From the NCBI GenBank assembly GCA_016887485.1, contig CP069394.1, positions 1,736,001 to 1,800,000 of the forward strand: a stretch of 64,000 nucleotides of DNA, written 5' to 3'. Both the position numbers and the translations under genes were made by a program. This stretch comes from Chloroflexota bacterium (GTDB taxonomy: Bacteria > Chloroflexota > Anaerolineae > Anaerolineales > Anaerolineaceae). A model generated the notes under the pieces. That model had not been told where the DNA came from. It searched no databases and saw only the letters and a list, made by a program, of their open reading frames with translations. How positions within the stretch are numbered: position 1 is the stretch's first letter; each line of letters begins with the position of its first letter. This document shows, in pieces, positions 16,378-25,623 of this stretch.

Positions 16378-16599
16378 CTAGAGTTCAGATAATTGTGTAG
16401 CAAATTCTGCCAGGTTATTCGCCCGGATGCTTGAAACACGCTGAACAACATCCGCACCAAGGTTGAAGGCTTCACCACCGAACCCGGAGGAAATGGCCTT
16501 GCCAGGGTTATTTAACAATGCCTTGCGGAAAGAGCCATTGATGACAGCTGCCGTCAATAATCGGCTAAATTCCTGTTGTATATGAAAATTCTTAGTCAT
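16378..16599 (-). CDS. 73-residue leader-like small protein
   Basis: A 73-residue protein with a good ribosome site (AGGAG) before ATG 16599. The pattern F-x-R-L-L-T-A-A-V, then FRKALLNNPGKAISSGFGGEAFNL, then LAEFATQLSEL, resembles helical leader regions of Nif11/NHLP- or Franean1_4349-type peptides (FR-x-x-LL-x-x-P-x-x-A). There is no Cys-rich core and no adjacent modification enzyme, so a standard RiPP precursor is doubtful. It could instead be a signalling or regulatory peptide. It lies 27 bases after the DUF5317 gene in one operon. Existence as a gene is well supported; function is unknown. Confidence 0.65.
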   Translation of the reverse strand: MTKNFHIQQEFSRLLTAAVINGSFRKALLNNPGKAISSGFGGEAFNLGADVVQRVSSIRANNLAEFATQLSEL

Positions 16600-16626
16600 C
16601 GTCAGTTCTCCTGTTGAACGACTGTC

Positions 16627-17193
16627 CTACTTTTTGTCTTCTGAATGATTGTTCTGTAATAAGAGGAAAAACACTCCAGCTGCAACAACGACATCGCCTA
16701 TGCTAAATGCAACCCGATAAGGGATCCATTTGGGAAGGGTCAGGATATCTGAGAGGAACCACAAACGGGTGGTTTCCTTCATCAGGACCATGTCCTTGCT
16801 GAAAGCATGTCTGGCGCCAAGTTGCCAGGTATCCGCCGGTACACCCAATTTGTTGAGGGTATCCGGTGAGATCGGCATCCATCCGCCATTCAGGGCGATC
16901 ACCACCAGGTTCAGGAGAAGTCCCAAACCCAAAATCCATATACCGGGCTGTTTGCGGTTTAGCCAGACAAACACGACCAAGATAAGCTGGGAGGTGATCA
17001 GAATGACAGGAATCCACTGGTCCGGTATCTTATCCCGGGTGCCCGAGATAAAGAAGGCAAGCATCTGTGGCGTTGCGGCGACCAGTATGAGCCAGATGTA
17101 TTTCAGATCAATCGGTTGGTAAGGTTCTTTTCTAAAACTTGCGTTTAACAAACCCGCTGCCAAACCAAGGGCAACGGCAAAGACCAGGATCAT
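16627..17193 (-). CDS. DUF5317 membrane protein
   Basis: A 188-residue protein with about five to six membrane helices. The DUF5317 pattern is visible: an NGGWMPIS motif near the middle, followed after a variable loop by LWFLSDILTLPKWIPYRVAFSIGDVVVAAGVFFLL. I use ATG 17193 because it gives an ATGA overlap with the small peptide gene upstream; an ATG at 17214 would make a 25-base overlap. The family is widespread in Chloroflexota and Firmicutes with no proven role. Its place between two tiny genes suggests a transporter or processing partner for a peptide, which is inference. Confidence 0.8.
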   Translation of the reverse strand: MILVFAVALGLAAGLLNASFRKEPYQPIDLKYIWLILVAATPQMLAFFISGTRDKIPDQWIPVILITSQLILVVFVWLNRKQPGIWILGLGLLLNLVVIALNGGWMPISPDTLNKLGVPADTWQLGARHAFSKDMVLMKETTRLWFLSDILTLPKWIPYRVAFSIGDVVVAAGVFFLLLQNNHSEDKK

Positions 17194-17336
17194 TGCATTC
17201 CGATGCCACCGCATCCATCAGGAGCGCCAGCGGCCAAAACGAACATAACGAGGCTTGCAACAGTGACAACTAAACGGACGGTGCGGGAATCGAAACGGGT
17301 TGCAATAGAGGTGATTTTGCTTGAGAGCTTGGACAT
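17190..17336 (-). CDS. 48-residue membrane-anchored peptide upstream of DUF5317
   Basis: A small gene with a clear ribosome site (AAAGGAA, 5 bases before ATG 17336) and a stop overlapping the DUF5317 start (ATGA). The peptide has a basic N-terminus (MSKLSSKITSIATRFDSRTV), one hydrophobic helix (RLVVTVASLVMFVLAAGAPD) and a short Gly-rich exported tail, GCGGIGMQ. It looks like a secreted or membrane-anchored peptide whose C-terminus could be released. Translational coupling and the ribosome site make it likely real. I know no named family. Confidence 0.65.
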   Translation of the reverse strand: MSKLSSKITSIATRFDSRTVRLVVTVASLVMFVLAAGAPDGCGGIGMQ

Positions 17337-17533
17337 GGTAATTCCTTTCAAAGAATACATCTAGGTTGGTGTTTGGTGAAAGTCACATGGTGTGGTCTTT
17401 CAAATTTCTACTCCATTATTATTGCCGAGTGGCTTCAAACTACTCTGCAAAACAGGCTCAAGTACGCAAATATAACAGGATTGATATACTTTAATCCTGC
17501 ACCAACCTATCAAGTGCCTGTTAGACGCAAAAA

Positions 17534-17559
17534 ACACCGGATAGATACCTATCCGGTGT
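17534..17559 (-). terminator. Intrinsic terminator of the MalT/BTAD regulator gene
   Basis: An 11-bp perfect stem (ACACCGGATAG / CTATCCGGTGT) with a 4-base loop. The A run immediately upstream (17529-17534) gives a T run on the minus strand, 30 bases after the regulator's stop. It separates the regulator transcript from the peptide/DUF5317 operon. Confidence 0.85.
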
Positions 17560-17589
17560 GCAATTTCAGTGCCGAATTGTTATACTTCG

Positions 17590-20500
17590 CTACTTTTGGA
17601 TCAGTGTTTCATAGAGTTCACGGGTCTGACGGGAGGGCGGCGCGTTGATTTCTTTGACCAAAGCGACCCGGCAGCGCTCATATTGGCGGACGATTGCGGC
17701 CCGATTTCCAGTTGCAGCATGGATCCGCATGGCTAAGCGATGGGCATCTTCTAGGCAGGCATCTTCAGTGAGCGCCTGATAGCAATACCGCAACGCGGTC
17801 TTATATGACTTACGCTCCATATACATATTGGCCAGCCGCATCAGCACATCCAGATACATCTGGTAATAACGCTGTCGGTCGGTGATCGCCCAAATTTCCT
17901 CGATCTCGGAAAGGTAATCCCCTTTATAGCTTTCCACCGCAGTCTTTAAATAATTGATCTTATCCCGCGGATCCTTCGCCTTTTGGGCACGATCAACTGC
18001 GCTGGTGAAGGATTCCACGTCATATTCATAATCCAATGACCAGTTGAACTGGTAATAGTCATCCTGCAATAAAACGCTTTGGCGACCCACGGCGCGCCGG
18101 AGCCGATAGAGCGTATTCTTGAAACGCAGCTTCAATTCGTCAGGCGTCGCATCAGGCCAGAAATACAACCCCACCTGCTCTTTGGTCAGCCCTTCCGGGT
18201 GGGCCAGGAACAGAAAGAACATATCTCGGGAGGTCTGAGTCTGCCAATCGCTGCTGCTCACCAAGCGGCTGTTGATATGCACCTGAGCTTTCCCGAAGCT
18301 TTGAATGATCATCTTCGGTGGAGCGAAGGGCATGATGGTTGCCTGTCGGCGGATCTTGCGCCTGGTGACGGGGAGTTTCTCCTCAAACGAATCCACCCGT
18401 TCCAGGATCCTGGCGTATTGGCGTTTGACCTCATGCTTGCCTTTCACGGCGGTCAGGAGGTCCTTGAATTCACGAGCCTGAATGATCAGAGGCGTGGCAT
18501 AGTTGTTTTCCAACAGAGCAGGCAGTACCTTTTCCAGATAGACCAGGGCCTCATCTTTGTCCTCCTGGGCAGCAAGCCCCAGTGAACAGCTGAATGCTGC
18601 CCGCAAGGCCTCACTCTGGTTGCCCTCCGCCTCAAAATAATCATAAGCTTTCTTAGCAGAAGACAGACCAAGTGCATACTGGTCCTGGCGAAGGTGATAA
18701 ATCGCCAGCTCCAGTTCCAACAGGTTCAGGTTATACGATGATTGACTTTCAAGCGCCTTTTCTTTGGCATTCGCAAAGACCACTTCCGCCTTGGGAAATG
18801 TGCCTGAAATCCGGTTGAGGATTCCTTCAGCCAACGTCAGATAGAAGAGCATAAAGTAATCATTGGTCCGCTTTGCAATAGTCTCAGCTTGTCTATAGAC
18901 ATCTAATGATTCTTCATACGCATCTAAATCTTTATAAAGGTCACCCAAGCTTGTCAAACTCAGAGTTTCAGTTCTTGGAGAATTGCTAATTTTGGAATAT
19001 TCAATTGCTTTTTCAAAATTCGCTGCAGCTTTTTCGAAATCACCGCGTAGTTGTTGAAGAACACCCAAGTTATTTAATAACTCTGCAGTCCAGGACATGT
19101 TGCCGCCTGTACTCCAAATATCCAGCGCCTCCTGATACATCATTTCAGCCCGGACGTAGTCACCCAAGACCTTGTGCATCAGACCGATGTTGAACAAAAC
19201 CTTCGGGACGTTCTGATGGTCGTCATAACTCTCAAACAGTCGGAGGGATTCCTTAAGGATATTGATCGCTTCCTTAACTTCACCCTTATAGTAGAGCGTC
19301 ACCCCAATGTTGCGGAGGGCTTCAGCCTTGATCAGGCCATATTCCGGGAATGCGTCCAGAATCTCAATAGCGTTTCTATTGTCCGCCAGCGATTTTTGAA
19401 GGTCGCCTTGAATCTGCATGGCCACCGCTCTGCGGATCAGGCTCAGAGCCAATACCTCGATATTCGCCGGGTCATTATCTTCCAGAAGGCGATCAATGAC
19501 CTTGGTAAAAAGCTGAATGCCCTGATCCACTTCGCCGCCATTGACCAAAATCGCCGCCTGCAAAGACAGTAACGAAGGACGCGAAGTAGCGATATCCGGT
19601 GGCAGAGCTGCCATCCACTCCTTCAAGGTCAGCAGCTTACCGCCTGTGACCATCGCAGGGCCGGCTTTTTCCACCAGGCTGAGCATCTTATCAACCGCGC
19701 GAACCTGCTTATACAGAATAAAAGCCTGTTCCCAGTCCTGGTGTTCTGCGAAATCATCCGCTAAAGCAATTGTGATCAAGACTGTCTCTTCGGGGCGCTC
19801 TTTGCGCATCCTGACTTGAAGGAAATCCCGGAAGAGATGATGATATCGCAGCCACAGGTCATCCGAATCCCCCACCGGCAGCACAAAGAGGTTCCGAATC
19901 ATCACCTGGTCAATTGACGACTGCCAGGATTCGGTGATTTTCAATGCCTTTCCAATCACCCGCTTACAACGCTGGACATCATATTCCTCAAGAATGGATG
20001 TTCGCAGCAGGAAAAGCTTGATATCTTCCGGCTGCTGCTCAAAGACCTGTTGGGCCATATAGTCATACAGGTTCACACCCGAAACTCTGGCCGTCCTAAT
20101 CCGCTCTCCAATTTCATCTTCCAAGAGCTGCGTGGAGAGCAATAACCCCGTGATCCACCCTTCCGTCTGCTGGGTGATCTCTTCAGCGGATTTATCGGTA
20201 ATGGTAATGTGATAATTTTTCAGGAGCAGTTCCTGAATTTCTTGCGAAGTGAATGATATTTCCTCAAATGACAGACCACCGACCTGATTTCGGGCCACCA
20301 ACAAGGGCATATCCGAAAGGGTCAGCAACCGCCGTGATGAAACCATCAGGTGGACGTTTTCATCCGCTGCCTGGAGGAAGCTGTTGATAAATTGATTCAC
20401 CAACTCCCCATCTTCAACAAGCTGATAGTCATCCAGCATGAAGATGAAGTGCTCTGTGATGTGCTCGTAGATATCATTGGCAATCGTTGAGACGATTGCA

Positions 20501-20898
20501 GGGATATCCAATTGAGATTGGGGGATACTATTCAGTACAGAGAGGGAGTTTTTGCCAAATTCCGGGAAACGAGCCTGAATGGCGGCGATAAAATGCGAAA
20601 TAAATCGGAAGGGGTCCTGATCCAGCGGATCAAGCGTTAACCAACTAATGGGCCATTCGGTATGGGTGGCAAAATCAATCAGTAGGGAGGTCTTGCCATA
20701 GCCAGCGGGCGCAGCAATAATGATCAGTTTGAGGTCAAGCAGGTCATTTAAAATCGATAACAGTCGCTGACGTGTGACGATTTCGTCACGCCGACGCGGA
20801 ATAATTAATTTTGTCCTCGTGATCGGGTATTTACTATCCACAGCCGCCTTCTGCTCTTCTTCCCTGTTGCCGCACCGATAAACAGAAGTCATTTTCAT
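17590..20898 (-). CDS. Large MalT-like ATPase regulator with BTAD (SARP) C-terminus
   Basis: About 1,102 residues. N-terminus: the MalT-type opening ITRTKLIIPRRRDEIVTRQRLL, then a STAND/NB-ARC ATPase with Walker A APAGYGKTSLL near residue 65 and Walker B FMLDDYQLV. The middle (about 360-820) is helical TPR-type repeats (GLIKAEALRNIGVTLYYKGE, TAELLNNLGVLQQLRGDFEK). The C-terminus is not a LuxR helix-turn-helix. It is an OmpR-like winged helix (FLFLAHPEGLTKEQVGLYFW) followed by a bacterial transcriptional activation domain (BTAD). Such proteins are ligand-gated activators; the TPR region senses a small molecule or peptide. Start choice is uncertain (TTG 20922, ATG 20898 or 20892). The target could be the adjacent peptide/DUF5317 operon. 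Confidence 0.85.
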   Translation of the reverse strand: MKMTSVYRCGNREEEQKAAVDSKYPITRTKLIIPRRRDEIVTRQRLLSILNDLLDLKLIIIAAPAGYGKTSLLIDFATHTEWPISWLTLDPLDQDPFRFISHFIAAIQARFPEFGKNSLSVLNSIPQSQLDIPAIVSTIANDIYEHITEHFIFMLDDYQLVEDGELVNQFINSFLQAADENVHLMVSSRRLLTLSDMPLLVARNQVGGLSFEEISFTSQEIQELLLKNYHITITDKSAEEITQQTEGWITGLLLSTQLLEDEIGERIRTARVSGVNLYDYMAQQVFEQQPEDIKLFLLRTSILEEYDVQRCKRVIGKALKITESWQSSIDQVMIRNLFVLPVGDSDDLWLRYHHLFRDFLQVRMRKERPEETVLITIALADDFAEHQDWEQAFILYKQVRAVDKMLSLVEKAGPAMVTGGKLLTLKEWMAALPPDIATSRPSLLSLQAAILVNGGEVDQGIQLFTKVIDRLLEDNDPANIEVLALSLIRRAVAMQIQGDLQKSLADNRNAIEILDAFPEYGLIKAEALRNIGVTLYYKGEVKEAINILKESLRLFESYDDHQNVPKVLFNIGLMHKVLGDYVRAEMMYQEALDIWSTGGNMSWTAELLNNLGVLQQLRGDFEKAAANFEKAIEYSKISNSPRTETLSLTSLGDLYKDLDAYEESLDVYRQAETIAKRTNDYFMLFYLTLAEGILNRISGTFPKAEVVFANAKEKALESQSSYNLNLLELELAIYHLRQDQYALGLSSAKKAYDYFEAEGNQSEALRAAFSCSLGLAAQEDKDEALVYLEKVLPALLENNYATPLIIQAREFKDLLTAVKGKHEVKRQYARILERVDSFEEKLPVTRRKIRRQATIMPFAPPKMIIQSFGKAQVHINSRLVSSSDWQTQTSRDMFFLFLAHPEGLTKEQVGLYFWPDATPDELKLRFKNTLYRLRRAVGRQSVLLQDDYYQFNWSLDYEYDVESFTSAVDRAQKAKDPRDKINYLKTAVESYKGDYLSEIEEIWAITDRQRYYQMYLDVLMRLANMYMERKSYKTALRYCYQALTEDACLEDAHRLAMRIHAATGNRAAIVRQYERCRVALVKEINAPPSRQTRELYETLIQK

Positions 20899-21113
20899 CC
20901 AACAATTGATAATGAATGGCAATCACTCCATGTATTCATTCCAAATCAATATTTGTTAATCTTATCAGACAAAACACATTTTGTGAATAACTCTACTTAT
21001 TCAAGACAAGTAAACCGTATAAACAGCACCTTAATCAAAAATTTTTATTGACATATAATCGATTTAATGCCTTGAAAAATGTATAATAGTGTTTAAGATA
21101 AAGGATTATTCGT

Positions 21114-21539
21114 ATGCAGTGGTTCAAATCAATATTGTTTATCAAAACATCTGGCAAAGGCTTCTACAATTTTACAGACGCAATCAATAGCCAGCTCCGC
21201 CAGTGGGAAATCGAAGAGGGAATGGCTTTCCTCTTTGTTCAGCATACCAGTGCGTCTCTGGTTATAAACGAAAATTATGCCCCGTCCGCCCAAACCGATA
21301 TGGAGAACTTTTTAGAGCATATCGCACCGGAAGGGGAACTCTGGTACGCTCACACCCTGGAAGGCAAAGATGATACCCCCGCCCATCTACGCACCATGGT
21401 CACCAACATCAGCCTTGAAATACCAGTGGATAATGGAATCCTCAGTTTAGGAACCTGGCAAGGCATCTACCTGGCTGAACATCGGAATTCAGCCCACCAA
21501 AGGCGAGTGCTTCTACGGGTACTTTCAACCACCCCTTAA
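21114..21539 (+). CDS. YjbQ/UPF0047 family protein
   Basis: A 141-residue protein of the YjbQ family, conserved across bacteria and archaea. Seen: FVQHTSASLVINENYAP near residue 42, HTLEGKDDTPAHLRTM near residue 82, and LGTWQGIYLAEHR near the end, with conserved His and Asp/Glu residues probably binding metal. E. coli YjbQ has weak thiamine-phosphate synthase activity, but the physiological role is unsettled. A TATAAT at 21082-21087 and AAAGGA before ATG 21114 support the start. It is divergent from the MalT-like regulator. Confidence 0.92.
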   Translation: MQWFKSILFIKTSGKGFYNFTDAINSQLRQWEIEEGMAFLFVQHTSASLVINENYAPSAQTDMENFLEHIAPEGELWYAHTLEGKDDTPAHLRTMVTNISLEIPVDNGILSLGTWQGIYLAEHRNSAHQRRVLLRVLSTTP

Positions 21540-21616
21540 CCAATCCAGCGAGAAAGCAACTTTGACTTACTCAACCCTAATCAAAGTTTGTCAATCCAAA
21601 ATTTAAAGGAGTAGCA

Positions 21617-22300
21617 ATGAATATCGAACTCAAATATCAACCCTCCTACACCCTGGGGATCGTTACCCTCGGACCAAGTGAAGAAATCCAGGTGGAAGGC
21701 GGCTCAATGGTCAGCATGTCCCCGGATGTTGCCATCGAAACCAAGGCGCGCGGTGGCCTGCTCAAATCACTGGGCCGGGCGATGCTGGGCGGCGAATCCT
21801 TTTTTCAGAACACCTTCCGCGCCGGCCCAAAAGGCGGAGAGATCACGGTTGCCCCCGCATTACCGGGCGATATGCACATCGTTCAATTAAACAATGATGC
21901 CATGGTCGTGCAATCCGGCTCATATGTGGCCTCGGAAAACGGCGTCACTGTTGACACCAAATGGGGCGGCGCGAAAACCTTCTTTGCCTCCGAAGGGCTG
22001 ATTATGCTGCAGGTCTCCGGCACGGGTAAAGCCGTCCTTTCCTCCTATGGCGCCATCCACGAGTTGGACCTGGCTGCCGGCCAACGTTACACCGTTGATA
22101 CCGGCCATTTGGTCGCTTTTAGCCATAACATGGGCTTCAATGTCCGGGCCGTTGGTGGCATCAAGTCCACCCTCTTCAGTGGTGAGGGCTTGGTGGTGGA
22201 TCTGACTGGCCCCGGAAAAGTCCTGCTGCAGACCCGCTCAACGGACGCATTCCTTTCCTGGCTGCTCCCCAAGCTACCAAAAGACCATAGCAACCACTAA
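21617..22300 (+). CDS. TIGR00266/AIM24-family protein
   Basis: A 227-residue protein of the TIGR00266 family (AIM24-like beta-helix/TRAP-like fold). Typical pieces: EIQVEGGSMVSMSPDV near residue 25, GGLLKSLGRAMLGGESFFQNTF near residue 50, GSYVASENGVTVDTKWGG near residue 100, and GEGLVVDLTGPGKVLLQTRS near residue 195. The function in bacteria is unknown; the yeast homologue is a mitochondrial inner-membrane organiser. It lies 77 bases after the yjbQ-like gene with AAAGGAG before its ATG, and may be co-transcribed. A strong terminator follows. Confidence 0.92.
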   Translation: MNIELKYQPSYTLGIVTLGPSEEIQVEGGSMVSMSPDVAIETKARGGLLKSLGRAMLGGESFFQNTFRAGPKGGEITVAPALPGDMHIVQLNNDAMVVQSGSYVASENGVTVDTKWGGAKTFFASEGLIMLQVSGTGKAVLSSYGAIHELDLAAGQRYTVDTGHLVAFSHNMGFNVRAVGGIKSTLFSGEGLVVDLTGPGKVLLQTRSTDAFLSWLLPKLPKDHSNH

Positions 22301-22375
22301 ATTGGTAATTACGACTAATTATCTGGTTACGGCCCTCTCCGGCCCTCCCTGAGGGCCTACACATGGATAATACAT

Positions 22376-22404
22376 AAGCCCCATCCGAAGTTCGGATGGG
22401 GCTT
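22376..22404 (+). terminator. Intrinsic terminator after the AIM24-family gene
   Basis: A 14-bp perfect stem (AAGCCCCATCCGAA / TTCGGATGGGGCTT) with a single-base loop, followed by TTATTTTT. Very strong, and probably shared with the convergent gene at 22436. Confidence 0.92.
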
Positions 22405-22435
22405 TTATTTTTGGTAAGAATATCGAGTATATCAA

Positions 22436-22999
22436 CTAATAGATAAACGGAATCAGCGCCCAGGTGCGTTCCTTATAGGCCGCATAGTCGGGAACATGGC
22501 GTTGCATGAAAGACTCTTCAATTGAGATGCGCAGCATGACGCCCAGAACACCCACCAGAGCAGGAATCCAAGATGGCCCAGCCGCCAAAAAAAGCGGACA
22601 GGCAACCAGGAAAAGAATATTTCCCAGGGAAACGGGATGCCGAATAGTCTTATAGAGGCCGGTAATCACCAGCTGGGTATCGTCGCGTTCTATGGCCTGG
22701 CTGAAGCCCTCTTCCAGGTTCAAATATCCTTTGACAGAGAAAAACACCGCCCCAGCAAATAGCGCTCCACCAGAAACCATCTCCCAGATGGAAGGTTGGG
22801 TGTGAAGGAAAATAAACTCAGCCACGGGTCCAACCAGCACCAGCCACATCGGGGCCAGGATCAGCCACACAGTCCAATCCCCCCAACCTTTACGAATGTT
22901 GTTTCCGGGACGCCGCAGGACAGCTCGTTCACTGATCTTGAGTCCCGCAAAAAGTAGAGCATAAATGATTAATGGGTAATAATCTAAAATAATCTTCAT
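22436..22999 (-). CDS. Isoprenylcysteine carboxyl-methyltransferase-like membrane protein
   Basis: A 187-residue protein with about five membrane helices. The C-terminal ICMT/PEMT-type motif is GLYKTIRHPVSLGNILF (G-L-Y-x-x-x-R-H-P) near residue 112, ending with ISIEESFMQRHVPDYAAYKERTWALIPF (E-E then Y-x-x-Y). This is the cofactor-binding pattern of membrane methyltransferases of the ICMT family, which methylate lipids or small hydrophobic substrates using S-adenosylmethionine. The bacterial substrate is unknown. GGAAAG precedes ATG 22999. Single gene. Confidence 0.8.
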   Translation of the reverse strand: MKIILDYYPLIIYALLFAGLKISERAVLRRPGNNIRKGWGDWTVWLILAPMWLVLVGPVAEFIFLHTQPSIWEMVSGGALFAGAVFFSVKGYLNLEEGFSQAIERDDTQLVITGLYKTIRHPVSLGNILFLVACPLFLAAGPSWIPALVGVLGVMLRISIEESFMQRHVPDYAAYKERTWALIPFIY

Positions 23000-23174
23000 A
23001 TAACTTTCCAGGGCCGTTTAAATTATTCTATCCTTTTTGGTAAAAAGGCCCAACCTATAAAATATAACACAACCTCCATCATATGGTAAATGTTATCCTC
23101 ATAATATGTGATTTATAATCAACCCATCCTCATCAACCATAAACCTTCTAACAGGAATTTCGGACCCAACTCAA

Positions 23175-24179
23175 ATGGATAAAAGCATTCGAAAACTTTT
23201 CACTGACGAACTATTGGCACAAGCCTTGGCTGCCTACGGCATAAAACCCGCAGAGGCTGAGATTCTGGACGGCTTTGAGAGCTTCATCTACCAGGTCACA
23301 ATGGGCGACGAGGAATATATCCTCCGTATTGGTCACGACCATCGACGCGGTGCTGACCTGGTTTATGCCGAAGCGAATTTTCTGAATTACCTTTCACTAT
23401 GCGGGTTGTCGGTCCCCGCCGTCCACCCGACGCGTGAGGGCACATTGGTCAGTGCTATTCCGGCCGCTGATGGGTCACATTTCATCACAGCCTTATTCAC
23501 AAAAGCACTAGGTCATCCCCCCAAGCGCAAGGACCGGACCCCCGAGCTGTTCAAGCGGATGGGCGCCTTTCTGGGCCGGCTTCACACATTCAGCGCAGCC
23601 TATCAGCCAGACGAGAATACCCCAAAGCGATACACCTTCGATGTGGATTCTAAGGCGATGATTGCTGAGGCAGAAAAATCCCTCCCAAAGGGCGACGAAG
23701 TCATCAAAGCGCTCTATCGGGAGACGATTGATAAAATCTTGGCCCTCCCAAGGGACAATGGCGGTTTTGGCCTCTGCCATAGCGATTTTCACAGTGGCAA
23801 TTTCTTCATAACGGACAAAGGCCAAATCACCCTATTCGACTTTGATGATTGCCAATATGCCTGGTATATCTATGACATTGCGATGGCGTTGTTTTATGCC
23901 ATTTCCATGGACTGCCAGAGCCAGGAGGAACTGGAAGCCGCCCAGACCTTTCTAAGCAGCTTCCTGAGCGGTTACCGGCAGGAATTCACACTTGATCCAG
24001 GCTGGTTACTTCAAATCCCTCTTTTTCTCAAATTGCGGGAAATGGACCTTTACATCATCATCCACCGGAGCATGGATATGAACAACCTGGATGCCTGGTG
24101 CGAGAGGTATATGGATCACCGCCGCGAGAAAATCTTGAACAACACGCCATATTGTGCGCTTGACTATGCCAGGCCCTGA
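23175..24179 (+). CDS. Phosphotransferase of the APH/choline-kinase-like fold
   Basis: A 334-residue kinase-fold enzyme. N-lobe: GFESFIYQVTMGDEEYILRIG, holding the Gly-containing loop and ATP-binding region, with the Arg/Lys near residue 54. Catalytic loop: LCHSDFHSGNFFI (H-x-D-x-H-x-x-N) near residue 200, followed by ITLFDFDDCQYAWYIYDIA with the metal-binding Asp. The protein-kinase-like fold is shared with aminoglycoside and homoserine kinases; the C-terminus resembles members annotated simply as phosphotransferases. The substrate cannot be told, and resistance to aminoglycosides should not be assumed. It is alone between terminators. Confidence 0.85.
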   Translation: MDKSIRKLFTDELLAQALAAYGIKPAEAEILDGFESFIYQVTMGDEEYILRIGHDHRRGADLVYAEANFLNYLSLCGLSVPAVHPTREGTLVSAIPAADGSHFITALFTKALGHPPKRKDRTPELFKRMGAFLGRLHTFSAAYQPDENTPKRYTFDVDSKAMIAEAEKSLPKGDEVIKALYRETIDKILALPRDNGGFGLCHSDFHSGNFFITDKGQITLFDFDDCQYAWYIYDIAMALFYAISMDCQSQEELEAAQTFLSSFLSGYRQEFTLDPGWLLQIPLFLKLREMDLYIIIHRSMDMNNLDAWCERYMDHRREKILNNTPYCALDYARP

Positions 24180-24218
24180 TAACATAACTTTTTATCCTTC
24201 TCCCATTAATGACAAAAG

Positions 24219-24239
24219 CGCCCCCACGTTGTGGGGGCG
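24219..24239. terminator. Bidirectional intrinsic terminator between convergent genes
   Basis: A 9-bp perfect stem (CGCCCCCAC / GTGGGGGCG) with a 3-base loop, T-rich on the plus side (TTTATC) and with TTTTG on the minus side. It ends both the phosphotransferase gene and the long leftward tad operon. Confidence 0.85.
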
Positions 24240-24259
24240 TTTATCATCTTAGGTGCTAC

Positions 24260-25588
24260 TTACCGTTCAAACACGCTATCAGGCAGTCTAATCCCAGCGG
24301 CAACCAGTTTCGGGGTGAACCCTGGGCGCAAACCTGTGGGCTTATGCGTGCCCTGGATCATACCGTTCTTGATGCCGGCATGTTCAAAGGCATAGAGGTC
24401 CTGCATAACGACCGTGTCACTCTCCATGCCCTGCACCTCAGCCACCTTCACGATCTTACGGGTACCATCCTTCATTCTTTCAAGGTGCACAATCAATTCC
24501 ATGGAGGAGGCCACCTGTTCACGGATAGCCCGCAGGGGCAGATCCATCCCGGCCATCATCACCATGGTTTCAATACGTCGTAAGGCATCCCGAGGACCGT
24601 TAGAGTGGATGGTGGTCATAGAGCCGTCATGACCAGTGTTCATGGCCTGAAGCATGTCAACCGCTTCACCACCACGGCACTCACCGACGACAATGCGGTC
24701 AGGGCGCATACGCAGGGCATTGATCACCAATTGGCGAATGGTAATTTCGCCTTTCCCTTCAATGTTCGGTGGGCGTTTCTCAAGCCGGACCACATGCGAC
24801 TGGCGCAGCTGAAGCTCCGCTGTATCCTCAATGGTGATCACCCGTTCACCCTCAGGGATGAACGAGGAAAGCACGTTGAGGAAGGTGGTTTTACCGGTAC
24901 CGGTACCACCGGAGACCACCATGTTAACCCTGGCCTCAACGCAAGCCTTGAGGAAGTTGGCCAAACTGATGTTCAACGTCCCATTCGAGATCAAGTCCTG
25001 CACTTGGAACGGCCGGGTGGCAAATTTACGGATAGTCAGTACAGCGCCGTTCAGTGAAAGCGGTGGAATGGTTGCGTTCACACGGAAACCACTGGGCAAG
25101 CGGGCATCCACCATTGGCGAGGATTCATCCACACGCCTGCCGATGGGCGATACAATCCGGTCAATGACCCGCATCAGGTGCCCTTCGCTTTCAAACTTCA
25201 CATTAGTCGGTTTGATAAGACCAAATCGTTCAACATAGACCTTATCATAGCCATTGACCATGATTTCTGTAATGTCGTTATCTTTCAACAAAGGTTCAAT
25301 TGGGCCATACCCCACAATATCCGCAACAACCAATTCCAAAAGCTGATTACGGGTGTCATGGTTATAAAGAAAATGCTCTTCTTCCAGAACTTTATTGAAG
25401 ACTTCTTCAATCAATACCTTCAGCTTTTCAGGATTGACCGACGAGTCAGATTTGCTGTTTTCAAGCAGTTCCTTTTGGACTGCATCCCGAATGGCAATAA
25501 AATCGTTATGATGCTCTGAAGCAATGGTTTGGCTTTGTTGAACGGGAGTTGAACTCTCCTTATTCATCGCTGGTCGATTTGAAAACAT
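24260..25588 (-). CDS. tadA: Tad pilus assembly ATPase TadA (CpaF)
   Basis: A 442-residue secretion ATPase. An N-terminal helical domain (about 30-130, including [25 protein letters not shown]) precedes the RecA-like core with Walker [12 protein letters not shown], the Asp box [11 protein letters not shown], Walker [24 protein letters not shown], and the His box [17 protein letters not shown]. This is the CpaF/TadA branch, which powers both extension and retraction of Flp pili at the cytoplasmic membrane. It starts at ATG 25588 behind GGAGGG. It is the last gene of the leftward tad operon, after the TPR gene. Confidence 0.95.
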   Translation of the reverse strand: MFSNRPAMNKESSTPVQQSQTIASEHHNDFIAIRDAVQKELLENSKSDSSVNPEKLKVLIEEVFNKVLEEEHFLYNHDTRNQLLELVVADIVGYGPIEPLLKDNDITEIMVNGYDKVYVERFGLIKPTNVKFESEGHLMRVIDRIVSPIGRRVDESSPMVDARLPSGFRVNATIPPLSLNGAVLTIRKFATRPFQVQDLISNGTLNISLANFLKACVEARVNMVVSGGTGTGKTTFLNVLSSFIPEGERVITIEDTAELQLRQSHVVRLEKRPPNIEGKGEITIRQLVINALRMRPDRIVVGECRGGEAVDMLQAMNTGHDGSMTTIHSNGPRDALRRIETMVMMAGMDLPLRAIREQVASSMELIVHLERMKDGTRKIVKVAEVQGMESDTVVMQDLYAFEHAGIKNGMIQGTHKPTGLRPGFTPKLVAAGIRLPDSVFER

Positions 25589-25623
25589 GAGCCCTCCTAC
25601 AAGGTCCTACAGATAAATCCTTT

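Noticed and set aside
16378-16599. 73-aa protein considered as a complete RiPP biosynthetic locus.
   Set aside because: No modification enzyme, no Cys/Ser/Thr-rich core and no peptidase-transporter nearby; only the leader-like pattern supports it.
23175-24179. APH-fold kinase considered as an aminoglycoside-resistance gene.
   Set aside because: The fold is shared by many metabolic kinases and no aminoglycoside-specific residues could be recognised.
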